DNA of 13,125 nucleotides from an uncultured Eubacteriales bacterium (lineage in GTDB: Bacteria; Bacillota; Clostridia; Christensenellales; Borkfalkiaceae), in contig URKE01000050.1 in the NCBI GenBank assembly GCA_900548285.1, positions 1 to 13,125 of the forward strand, read 5' to 3'. The notes under the pieces are model-generated. The model was not told the DNA's origin, did no database searches, and saw only the letters and a list, made by a program, of their open reading frames with translations. Of the stretch, positions 6,521 through 13,125 are shown piece by piece. Within the stretch, counting starts at the first letter, position 1. Each line of letters begins with the position of its first letter. The translations under genes were made by a program, and so were the position numbers.

Positions 6521-7792
6521 TCAGAACAATTCTATATAACTGTCGCGTTCCGCGCCGACGGAAACGTATTTAATTTTGCAACCGACGGCTTTTTCGATAT
6601 AACGAATGTATTTTATCGCGTTTTCGGGAAGATCTTCGGCTTTTCTGCAAGCGGAAATATCCTCGCAGAAACCGTCGAGATATTCGTAAATCGGCTTGGC
6701 TTTGTCGAGGTCCTCGCCGAACGGGAATTTTTCAACTCTCTTTCCGTCTATTTCGTAAGCGACGCAGACGGGAATTTTCTTCATATACGACAAAACGTCG
6801 ATTTTTGTAAGAGCGATAGCCGTAGCGCCCTGAATTTTAACGCCGTAACGCGAAGCGACGACGTCGAATCCGCCCACTCTTCTCGGTCTTCCCGTAGCCG
6901 CGCCGTATTCGCCGCCCGCCTTACGCAATTCTTCCGCTTCGTCGCCGAACATTTCGCAGGTGAAAGGTCCTTCGCCAACGCAGGTGGAATAAGCCTTCAT
7001 TACGCCCACGACGTCGTCGAGCCGGTATTCGGGTATGCCCGCGCCGATGGGCGCGTAAGCCGCAATCGTCGAAGAGGACGAAGTGTAAGGAAAAATACCG
7101 AAATCTATATCGCGGAGCGCGCCGAGTTGAGCCTCGAACAAAAGGTTCTTGCCCTCTTTAACCGCTTCGTCGAGATATTCGCCAACGTCGCAGACGTAAT
7201 CGATGAACGGCGCGCCGAATTTTTCGAGCCACGCGTACATATCCTCCGCTTTGAGCGCGGGAACGCCGTAAGCCGTTACGAGCAGGTTTTTCCATTCCAC
7301 GATGTCGGCTATTTTTTGTTTAAGCGCCGAAAGGTGCTTTAAATCGCCCATTCTGAACGTTTTTTTCATATATTTATCCGAATAAACGGGCGCGATTCCG
7401 CGACGCGTCGATCCGAACTTTCTGTCTTTCAGCCTGTCCTCTTCGAGTCCGTCGAGAAGTTTGTCGTAAGGCATGCAGATTGTCGCTTTGTCGCTTATTT
7501 TAAGATGCTTCGGAGTAATCTCTATTCCGGCATTGCGAAGTTTTCCGATCTCGCCGCAGAGATGTTCTATGTCGATAACCATTCCCGGCCCCATAACGTT
7601 AACCGTTTTGTCCCTGAGAATACCGGACGGAAGAAGATTGAGCGCGAATTTGCCCTTTTCGTTAACGACGGTGTGTCCGGCGTTGTTGCCGCCCTGATAA
7701 CGGATTATCACGTCGTACTTTTCCGAAAGAAGGTCAACCATTCTGCCCTTTCCTTCGTCGCCCCAATTGATACCAACGATTGCAGTAAGCAT
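6521..7792 (-). CDS. purA: Adenylosuccinate synthetase
   Basis: This 423-residue cytoplasmic enzyme condenses IMP and aspartate with GTP to form adenylosuccinate, the first step from IMP to AMP. The nucleotide loop G-I-N-W-G-D-E-G-K-G-R (7-17) contains the catalytic aspartate D12, and H40 sits in Q-G-G-N-N-A-G-H. Further family segments are G-S-T-R-R-G-I-A-P, a K-A-Y-S-T stretch, and T-G-R-P-R-R-V-G-G-F-D with A-L-T-K-I-D-V-L towards the GTP-binding end. Compared with the Escherichia coli type it has N for Q in the first loop, F-E-A-Q-L-G in place of F-E-G-A-Q-G, C after K-A-Y-S-T where R is usual, and G for W after R-R-V-G. From memory, several of these changes match a divergent PurA clade common in Clostridia. 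AGGAG lies 9 nt before ATG. It follows purB by 33 nt. Confidence 0.96.
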   Translation of the reverse strand: MLTAIVGINWGDEGKGRMVDLLSEKYDVIIRYQGGNNAGHTVVNEKGKFALNLLPSGILRDKTVNVMGPGMVIDIEHLCGEIGKLRNAGIEITPKHLKISDKATICMPYDKLLDGLEEDRLKDRKFGSTRRGIAPVYSDKYMKKTFRMGDLKHLSALKQKIADIVEWKNLLVTAYGVPALKAEDMYAWLEKFGAPFIDYVCDVGEYLDEAVKEGKNLLFEAQLGALRDIDFGIFPYTSSSSTIAAYAPIGAGIPEYRLDDVVGVMKAYSTCVGEGPFTCEMFGDEAEELRKAGGEYGAATGRPRRVGGFDVVASRYGVKIQGATAIALTKIDVLSYMKKIPVCVAYEIDGKRVEKFPFGEDLDKAKPIYEYLDGFCEDISACRKAEDLPENAIKYIRYIEKAVGCKIKYVSVGAERDSYIELF

Positions 7793-7825
7793 TTTTTGTT
7801 TCTCCTATGTTTATTGATAAAATTT

Positions 7826-9256
7826 TTAAACGTTGACTTCGGCCTTTACTCCGAGAAGCCCTGCGTTCTTTTCGATTATGTTTTTTCTCACGTCCGAAAT
7901 AAATATTTCCGTCTGCCGTTTCGCAAGCCCGCAAAACCCGTGGGCGTCCATTGTTTTTTCAATCTCTTCTCTCGTTAAATGAAGTTCATCATCACGCAGA
8001 AGTCGGTCTATAAGGTCATTATCGCCGCCTTTTTCCTTTACGTTGATACCTGCGGCGATAGAATGAACGCGGATTTTTTCATGCGCCCACTGACGGTCGA
8101 AACCCTTTTCCGTCACGAGATACATAAGCACGTTTTCCGTTGCCATGAACGGCAGTTCGGCTTTGAGATTTTTCTCGATGACCTTGGGATAAACTTTCAT
8201 TCCCGATATTACGTTTATATACAAATTGAGAATTCCGCTCGTCGCAAGGAAGGCTTCCGGCACGGATATACGCTTATTCGCGGAGTCGTCCAGAGTGCGT
8301 TCGAGCCACTGCTGAGCCTCGGTTACGGCGGGGTTGAGAGCGTCGATGATGACGTATCTTGCAAGCGAAGCGATTCTTTCGCTGCGCATCGGGTTCTTCT
8401 TGTAAGCCATTGCCGAAGAACCTATCTGATTCGTTTCAAAAGGCTCGTCCGCTTCCTTCATATGACACATAAGACGAACGTCGGACGAGAACTTTGCCGC
8501 AGACTGAGCGATTCCCGAGAGAACGTTCAGCGTGAAACTGTCTGTTTTTCTCGAATACGTCTGCCCCGAAACGGGAACGACTTTTTTAAACCCGAATTTT
8601 TCCGCGATGAGTCGCTCGAGTTTGAAAACTTTATCCTCGTCGTCGAAGAGTTGGAGAAAACTCGCGCCCGTACCCGTCGTACCCTTACACCCGAAAAAGG
8701 CGAGATTATCGAGTTCGAAATCGAGCCTTTTAAGATCTTCGACAAGGTCGTTTACCCAGAGCGTCGCCCTTTTGCCGAGCGTTGTGGGCTGAGCCGCCTG
8801 AAAATGCGTGTAAGCGAGAATGGGCAGGTCTTTATACTTATCGGCAAAGCAACAAGCCGCGTCTATCGCGTTGACGAGAAGGGCTTTTATTTCGAGCAAA
8901 CCCTCTCTGATAAGCAGAATGTCGGCGTTATCGGTCACAAAACAAGAAGTCGCGCCCAGATGAATAATGGGGCGCGCTTTTGGGCAAAGATCGCCGAACG
9001 CGTAAATGTGCGCCATCACGTCGTGACGGAGTTTCTTTTCGTATTCGTTCTCTTTTTCGTAGTCTATATCGTAAATATGTTTTTTCATCTCGGAAATCTG
9101 CTCGTCGGAGATAGAAAGTCCGAGTTCTTTTTCGCTTTCGGCAAGGGCTATCCAGAGTTTTCTCCAGGTGGAATATCTGTTATCCGCCGAAAATATTTTT
9201 TGCATTTTTTCGTCCGCGTATCTTTCGCAAAGCGGACTTACGTATTTATCTTTCAT
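7826..9256 (-). CDS. purB: Adenylosuccinate lyase
   Basis: This 476-residue enzyme of the fumarase/aspartase superfamily releases fumarate from adenylosuccinate to give AMP, and from SAICAR in de novo purine synthesis. The signature G-S-S-A-M-A-Y-K-K-N lies near residues 279-288, and the catalytic histidine segment T-H-F-Q-A-A-Q near 150-156. It resembles the longer form of the enzyme (like the vertebrate protein of about 480 residues) rather than the form of about 430 residues of Bacillus. The start is set at ATG 9256 because AAAGG lies 5 nt upstream; a GTG two codons earlier (9262) overlaps the ribosome binding site. It is the first gene of a purB-purA-SDR operon. Confidence 0.96.
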   Translation of the reverse strand: MKDKYVSPLCERYADEKMQKIFSADNRYSTWRKLWIALAESEKELGLSISDEQISEMKKHIYDIDYEKENEYEKKLRHDVMAHIYAFGDLCPKARPIIHLGATSCFVTDNADILLIREGLLEIKALLVNAIDAACCFADKYKDLPILAYTHFQAAQPTTLGKRATLWVNDLVEDLKRLDFELDNLAFFGCKGTTGTGASFLQLFDDEDKVFKLERLIAEKFGFKKVVPVSGQTYSRKTDSFTLNVLSGIAQSAAKFSSDVRLMCHMKEADEPFETNQIGSSAMAYKKNPMRSERIASLARYVIIDALNPAVTEAQQWLERTLDDSANKRISVPEAFLATSGILNLYINVISGMKVYPKVIEKNLKAELPFMATENVLMYLVTEKGFDRQWAHEKIRVHSIAAGINVKEKGGDNDLIDRLLRDDELHLTREEIEKTMDAHGFCGLAKRQTEIFISDVRKNIIEKNAGLLGVKAEVNV

Positions 9257-9318
9257 ATTCACCTTTTATAGCCGTTTTGCCGCCGAGGAAAATTCCGCCC
9301 CGCAAGCACAACGGGAGT

Positions 9319-9347
9319 ATTATATTACTTTCAATGAAAATAAGCAA
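9319..9347 (-). promoter_or_regulatory. Promoter of the purB-purA-SDR operon
   Basis: On the minus strand, TTGCTT (9342-9347) and a perfect TATAAT (9319-9324) are separated by 17 bp. The predicted start is near 9312, giving a leader of about 56 nt to the purB ATG. The leader is GC-rich (CCCG...CGGG could pair), but no purine riboswitch or PurR box is recognised. Confidence 0.7.
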
Positions 9348-9442
9348 TAAATTTTCGCAAGGTTTTATATTGCGATTTTTTTATATCTCGTATAACTCCG
9401 CGACGTAGCCGCCGATTGCCCCGAAGATTTACCGAAGAAAAA

Positions 9443-12400
9443 TCACGTCGCCGATTTGAATATCATCTTCAGATACTTGAATAAGAACTTATAAAGGAAC
9501 ACGAATATCGGGAACACGATGAAGAACAATAACAAAACCGCCGCTAAGGCGTAAGCCATATAGGGAATTACGTATTCCGCCTTTTCCAGCGCAAACCCTG
9601 CCTTTTTCTTCAGCAAAACGTACAGCGCGACGATAAGCCCGCCGACGATAAACCCTAAGGCGATAAACTTATAATAAGGCGATTTATACTTTATCGTGAC
9701 TGTATTTTCGCCCTCTTCGAGCGGAATTATCATAAAATCGAGATCGTTTTCGACGAATTCCGTTTTTTTGCCGTTGACTTTGACTTCGTACCCCTCGAGA
9801 TCGACGTAATTCAGATAAAGGCTCTGCCCCGCCGTCGCCGTTATCTTCGGCAGAATTATCTCGTTTTTAGCGAGTTTATACTCCACTTTTCTCGGTTCGA
9901 GATAATTCTTCAATGCGGTTATATCGTTTCTCGAAATACTCGTTTTGCCCGAGTTTTTACCCATAAGGAAATCGTACGTCGCAACTTCGCAAAGTCTGCG
10001 TCTTTCGGACGTACCAAGGTTATCCGTAAGCCCCGCGTCGATAGTTTTTCCGTCCACGACGGCGCACATAGGCAGGACGTTTTTATTTTCGTAAACGACG
10101 AATTTCGGCGTGTTGAGTTGAAGCGTGATCTCTTCGCCGTTTTCGAGGTAAATTCTGAGCGCGACGAACGCGTTGGAATTGCCCGACGATTTGCCGTATT
10201 TCACAACCGCTTCGGCATTCTCAAAGTTACTTACGGTGAACGTTACGTAAGCCGAAGAATCACCCGTCACCTTATAAACGCTGCCGCTCATCTTCCATTT
10301 GTCGGAAGATATGTCGGCAAACCTGTCTGCGTCGTTGATTTTGAGCGAACTCAGTTCCGCCGTGATTTTATGCCCCACGACTTTAATCATCCGCACGCCG
10401 GAATTCGCTTTTGCGGCGTAAACGGATTTTCCGTTTATAAGGCAATCGTATCCGTCCGCGGTTTTCTCTATTCTGAGCGTCACGTCCTTATGCGGAATCA
10501 AACCCTCGAAATCGCCCTCGGGCAAAAGAACGGATGCCGCGCGATAACCGCCGTCGCCTTCGTTTTTAACGACTTCCGCGCATGGTTTTTCAAAGCCGTA
10601 AACGCCGGCGTTTTTGTAATAACTCTTCCCGTTCGCGTCGCTTTCATCGCCGTCGTACACGTTATAAACGATATATTTATAACCGAGAATAGCGTCCGTA
10701 AACGCGCTTCCGCTGTGGGTTTTGGTGCTGTTCTGCCCGTTGCCGGCATAGCCGAATTTCGTCTGAACGGTTATATTTTTCGCGTCCGCCATCGAACTGA
10801 AAAGCGAATGTCCGTAACTATGCACGACGAGCGGCGAATCCGACGAGATGAAATAATCGTAATTTTTATATCTGTAATAATTTTCGCCGTAAAGGTCGTT
10901 CACGCCGTCCACGACTTCCTTATAAGCCGAATAGTTTTCCATAGAGCCGCCCTGACGGTCGCCCTTAACGAGCGAAAAATTGAAAAACACCGCCTGCGAA
11001 AGCGACAACACGCACAAAATGCTGACGATATCCCTGAATTTTACGTTGAGATACTTCACGCAGACGAGCGTGAGCAGAAAAACGAGCGTTACCGCGAAAA
11101 ACAAAATCCCGGTAACTTCCAGGCCGCCTTCCGAATGGGCGAACGACGGGAAAAAACTACTGAACGGCATATTTCCTTCGCTCATGGACGTCCACTTCAT
11201 AAACGCGGAAACGAGCTTGCTCGTTTTATAATCGCCGTCGTAAACGAAATTGAAAAATCTGAACGTGAAGAACAAGCACGAACAAACAAGAACGCAAACT
11301 ATAACTATGCCTATCGTCGGCCTTAGAGCCGGTTTGCGCGTTTTCTTCTCGTTTTCTTTGTCATCGTCGGTAACGGCTTCGCTTTTTTCCGCCGCGTTTT
11401 TTTCGGCAGATTTTTCGCACATCAGCGAAAGTCCTTTCGCCGCAACGATCAGCCCGAATCCGTCGAGCAGAAAACCGAAACGGAGAGCGTAGGACATATA
11501 CGAACCCATATTGAGAAGCAACATACTCTCATCCACGATGCACGGCAGAACGAGAATCAAAAACGCGACGACGGAAAACAGCGCAAATTTATCGCCTTTT
11601 TTCGAGCAGACGAAATAATACCCGCCGAGGAAAATAAACGTGGAATTACAAAGAATATAGGTAAATTTTTCGTAAACATGCTCCACGAGTTTTCCGTCGT
11701 TAATCTGACTTTGAGTATAAAACCTGAAAATCTCCGAAAAAATCCCCGTGTTTCTGCCCGCTTTCGTGTAAGCGTAAAGCGCGGGAAACATCAGCGGCAG
11801 AGCCATAGCCACCGCAAGGACGAAACCGAAACACATTCTCGTGAGTTTACGTTTCCTTTCGTCTCTGTCGACGCAGAATATCACGTAAGCGACGAGCGTT
11901 GGAAACAACAGGAAAAACGAAAAGCACGCGATCGAAAAACACGCGTAAATCATACAGGCAAGACTTATCGAAAAAAGTTTGAGGTCGTCCTTTTGCATAA
12001 GCCTTATAAATCCGCAGATTACCACGGGAATATAAATCGAAATATCGAGCCAGACGATATAGGTGTTCGCGACGTATAAATACCCGCCGTAAGCGTATAA
12101 AAGAGCGAGCGTTACGGAGAGATAATCGGGAATCGACCTGAAATACTTTCTCAAAAGGCAAAATGCGGAAATACCCGCGCACGCGACCTTTAAAGGAAGC
12201 ACGAAACTGACCATATGGAAACTGTACCCTTCTCCGCCGAGAAGAAACAAAAACGTGAACGGACTTATCGTGCAGTATGCAAGCGAACCGAACATATCCA
12301 TTCCGCCACCGATATAAAACGTGTGAAAAAGCCCGCTTTCGCCTTTTAAAACCGAAAAATAATGCTCTATGAACGGATTTTCCTGCGCGAGCATATCGTA

Positions 12401-12553
12401 ACTCGACATAACCGCGCTGCCGAACGGATAAATACCGAAAGACGCCTGAGCGACGAGAAACACCGCGAAAACAAAAAGCGGAATAAAAAAGAATCCGTAA
12501 TATTTAACGAAAAACGGAAAAATTTTATCTTTTAAAACGGTTTTTACATTCAT
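9443..12553 (-). CDS. YfhO-family multi-spanning membrane protein, probable GT-C type glycosyltransferase
   Basis: This large membrane protein has 1036 residues. The N-terminal half holds about twelve or more hydrophobic segments (from about residue 16 to 540), then a polar, beta-rich and probably extracytoplasmic domain (roughly 560-955) and two C-terminal membrane segments ending in a basic tail. The first outer loop carries S-S-Y-D-M-L-A-Q-E-N-P-F, with an aspartate placed like the catalytic or metal-binding acid of GT-C transferases, and later G-G-G-M-D and S-P-F motifs seen in YfhO proteins. A charged lysine/glutamate-rich loop of about 35 residues near 380-415 is probably cytoplasmic. 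YfhO proteins in Gram-positive bacteria are linked to glycosylation of teichoic-acid-type polymers; the substrate here is inferred only. ATG 12553 is preferred to ATG 12559 because AAGGA lies about 7 nt upstream of it. It stands alone and divergent from tRNA-Ala. No convincing terminator follows its stop. Confidence 0.85.
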   Translation of the reverse strand: MNVKTVLKDKIFPFFVKYYGFFFIPLFVFAVFLVAQASFGIYPFGSAVMSSYDMLAQENPFIEHYFSVLKGESGLFHTFYIGGGMDMFGSLAYCTISPFTFLFLLGGEGYSFHMVSFVLPLKVACAGISAFCLLRKYFRSIPDYLSVTLALLYAYGGYLYVANTYIVWLDISIYIPVVICGFIRLMQKDDLKLFSISLACMIYACFSIACFSFFLLFPTLVAYVIFCVDRDERKRKLTRMCFGFVLAVAMALPLMFPALYAYTKAGRNTGIFSEIFRFYTQSQINDGKLVEHVYEKFTYILCNSTFIFLGGYYFVCSKKGDKFALFSVVAFLILVLPCIVDESMLLLNMGSYMSYALRFGFLLDGFGLIVAAKGLSLMCEKSAEKNAAEKSEAVTDDDKENEKKTRKPALRPTIGIVIVCVLVCSCLFFTFRFFNFVYDGDYKTSKLVSAFMKWTSMSEGNMPFSSFFPSFAHSEGGLEVTGILFFAVTLVFLLTLVCVKYLNVKFRDIVSILCVLSLSQAVFFNFSLVKGDRQGGSMENYSAYKEVVDGVNDLYGENYYRYKNYDYFISSDSPLVVHSYGHSLFSSMADAKNITVQTKFGYAGNGQNSTKTHSGSAFTDAILGYKYIVYNVYDGDESDANGKSYYKNAGVYGFEKPCAEVVKNEGDGGYRAASVLLPEGDFEGLIPHKDVTLRIEKTADGYDCLINGKSVYAAKANSGVRMIKVVGHKITAELSSLKINDADRFADISSDKWKMSGSVYKVTGDSSAYVTFTVSNFENAEAVVKYGKSSGNSNAFVALRIYLENGEEITLQLNTPKFVVYENKNVLPMCAVVDGKTIDAGLTDNLGTSERRRLCEVATYDFLMGKNSGKTSISRNDITALKNYLEPRKVEYKLAKNEIILPKITATAGQSLYLNYVDLEGYEVKVNGKKTEFVENDLDFMIIPLEEGENTVTIKYKSPYYKFIALGFIVGGLIVALYVLLKKKAGFALEKAEYVIPYMAYALAAVLLLFFIVFPIFVFLYKFLFKYLKMIFKSAT

Positions 12554-12586
12554 AAGCATTTCCTTATTGTTGACCTGAATTTATTG

Positions 12587-12631
12587 ATTATAACACGATT
12601 TTATTGTAGCACAAACGAAAAAAAAATTCAA
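12587..12631 (-). promoter_or_regulatory. Promoter region of the yfhO-type gene
   Basis: On the minus strand, TTGAAT (12626-12631) and TACAAT (12603-12608) are separated by 17 bp that include a run of T. A perfect TATAAT follows at 12587-12592 with only a weak upstream partner, so a second overlapping start is possible. The first promoter gives a leader of about 43 nt. The -35 box lies 7 bp from the edge of the tandem-repeat array. Confidence 0.7.
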
Positions 12632-12638
12632 TCGTTTT

Positions 12639-12764
12639 CCGATATTCGCGTTTACGTTGCCGATATTACAGTTTAAGTTGCCGACATTTGCGTTTACGTT
12701 GCCGACATTTGCGTTTACGTTGCCGACATTTGCGTTTACGTTGCCGATATTTTCGTTTACGTTG
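12639..12764. repeat. Six-copy tandem array of a 21-bp repeat
   Basis: Six contiguous units of exactly 21 bp begin at 12639, 12660, 12681, 12702, 12723 and 12744. Units 3, 4 and 5 are identical; units 1 and 6 differ from them at two positions and unit 2 at five. Each unit ends in CGTTTACGTTG (in unit 2, AGTTTAAGTTG), and the CGTTTACG part is a small dyad. There are no spacers. The period equals about two helical turns. The array fills most of the gene-free stretch 12554-12885, between the yfhO promoter and the tRNA promoter. Reading frames through it are mostly open (P-T-F-A-F-T-L on plus, N-V-N-A-N-V-G on minus) but lack a usual start codon, so it is treated as non-coding. Confidence 0.95.
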
Positions 12765-12830
12765 CCGTGAACGCGATTTTTTGACTTTTTAAATCGTTTT
12801 CGGGAAATTTTCTTCGGGAGTTAAAAATGC

Positions 12831-12859
12831 TTGCAAATTTTTCTTCAATATGTTATGAT
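12831..12859 (+). promoter_or_regulatory. Promoter of tRNA-Ala
   Basis: TTGCAA (12831-12836) and TATGAT (12854-12859) are separated by 17 bp. The predicted start near 12866 leaves about 20 nt of 5' leader before the mature tRNA. Confidence 0.75.
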
Positions 12860-12885
12860 AACAACGTTGATTAAATAATTGCCGT

Positions 12886-12961
<76 letters not shown>

Positions 12962-12968
12962 AGAAAGG

Positions 12969-13015
12969 ACTATCCGAACACTGCTGTTTCAAAAAGCGGT
13001 ATTCGGATAGTTTTT
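12969..13015 (+). terminator. Intrinsic terminator after tRNA-Ala
   Basis: ACTATCCGAA (12969-12978) pairs with TTCGGATAGT (13002-13011). Past a C-A mismatch an inner stem ACTGCT/AGCGGT extends it. TTTTT follows on the plus strand. It begins 8 nt after the CCA end of the tRNA, which suggests a monocistronic tRNA. Confidence 0.85.
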
Positions 13016-13031
13016 ACTTTACCAAAAGAAT

Positions 13032-13057
13032 GGACGCTATGAAAAGCGTCCTTTTTT
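13032..13057. terminator. Second hairpin terminator, possibly bidirectional
   Basis: GGACGCT (13032-13038), an ATGAAA loop and AGCGTCC (13045-13051) form a 7-bp stem followed by TTTTTT on the plus strand. On the minus strand it is followed by ATTCTTTT. It may back up the tRNA terminator or end a minus-strand gene entering from the right edge. Confidence 0.75.
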
Positions 13058-13070
13058 CATATATACTACA

Positions 13071-13125
13071 TTAGGGATTCCATTCGTCATCACTAACTAT
13101 TTTTGCGGTGATAAACCGATTTATG
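13071..13125 (-). CDS. Possible C-terminal end of an unidentified minus-strand gene (partial)
   Basis: The last 55 bases read on the minus strand as 17 codons (I-N-R-F-I-T-A-K-I-V-S-D-D-E-W-N-P) followed by TAA at 13071-13073. The mix of residues is protein-like, and a hairpin with a T-rich minus-strand tail lies 14 bp beyond the stop, as expected for a gene end. The fragment is too short to identify, and chance is a real alternative. Confidence 0.25.
   Translation of the reverse strand, partial: INRFITAKIVSDDEWNP

Noticed and set aside
6182..7342. Long plus-strand open frame opposite purA and the SDR gene, with similar long frames opposite pta (3317-4261), purB (7979-9271) and yfhO (10118-11326)
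   Set aside because: Each lies antisense to a clearly conserved gene. The translations are rich in R, F and H without recognisable motifs. They arise from the codon bias of the real genes.
9355..9382. Terminator-like hairpin on the plus strand (TCGCAA/TTGCGA followed by seven T)
   Set aside because: The stem is only 6 bp with a 9-nt loop, and no plus-strand gene precedes it. On the minus strand, where the genes lie, it has no U-tract.
12639..12764. CRISPR-like array
   Set aside because: The units are contiguous without spacers and only 21 bp long; no cas gene is present.
12583..12860. A minus-strand open frame of about 90 codons running through the 21-bp array (N-V-N-A-N-V-G repeats)
   Set aside because: It has no ATG, GTG or TTG before the repeats, no ribosome binding site, and covers both the yfhO and the tRNA promoters. 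A 21-bp period keeps most frames open by itself.

Overview
The window reads as chromosomal housekeeping DNA from a Gram-positive, Firmicutes-like anaerobe, most likely a member of the Clostridia. The reasons are the clustering of tmcAL, pta, ackA, a DUF177 gene and rpmF, a PurA of the divergent clostridial type, a YfhO-type membrane protein, strong SigA-style promoters with 17-bp spacers, and AGGAG-type ribosome binding sites. No taxonomy search was possible, so this is an inference. I see no phage, transposon, CRISPR array or defence system.

Layout. Positions 1-109 hold the end of an imperfect palindrome cut by the window edge. Positions 110-1132 (minus) encode a DMT/EamA transporter. Positions 1288-1936 (minus) hold rpmF (ribosomal protein L32) behind a DUF177/YceD gene, driven by a perfect-consensus promoter. 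Positions 2045-4264 (minus) are ackA and pta, the acetate/acetyl-phosphate pathway. Divergent from them, tmcAL (4407-5582, plus) encodes the acetate-using tRNA(Met) cytidine acetate ligase. A bidirectional terminator at about 5599-5631 separates it from a convergent minus-strand operon, purB-purA-SDR (9256 down to 5674). A large YfhO-family membrane protein occupies 9443-12553 (minus). The gene-free stretch 12554-12885 holds the yfhO promoter, six copies of a 21-bp tandem repeat and the promoter of tRNA-Ala(GGC). Two hairpin terminators follow the tRNA, and the last 55 bases may be the C-terminal end of a minus-strand gene.

How the genes fit together. pta and ackA interconvert acetyl-CoA, acetyl-phosphate and acetate and yield ATP. 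tmcAL consumes acetate and ATP to acetylate the wobble cytidine of elongator tRNA-Met. DUF177 and rpmF belong to ribosome-related functions, and purB and purA make AMP from IMP. YfhO acts at the membrane, probably as a GT-C type transferase on a cell-envelope polymer.

I found no convincing new system. The items most worth checking are the phased 21-bp tandem repeat beside the yfhO promoter, the face-to-face promoters between pta and tmcAL, and the nearly leaderless DUF177-rpmF transcript predicted from its promoter position.
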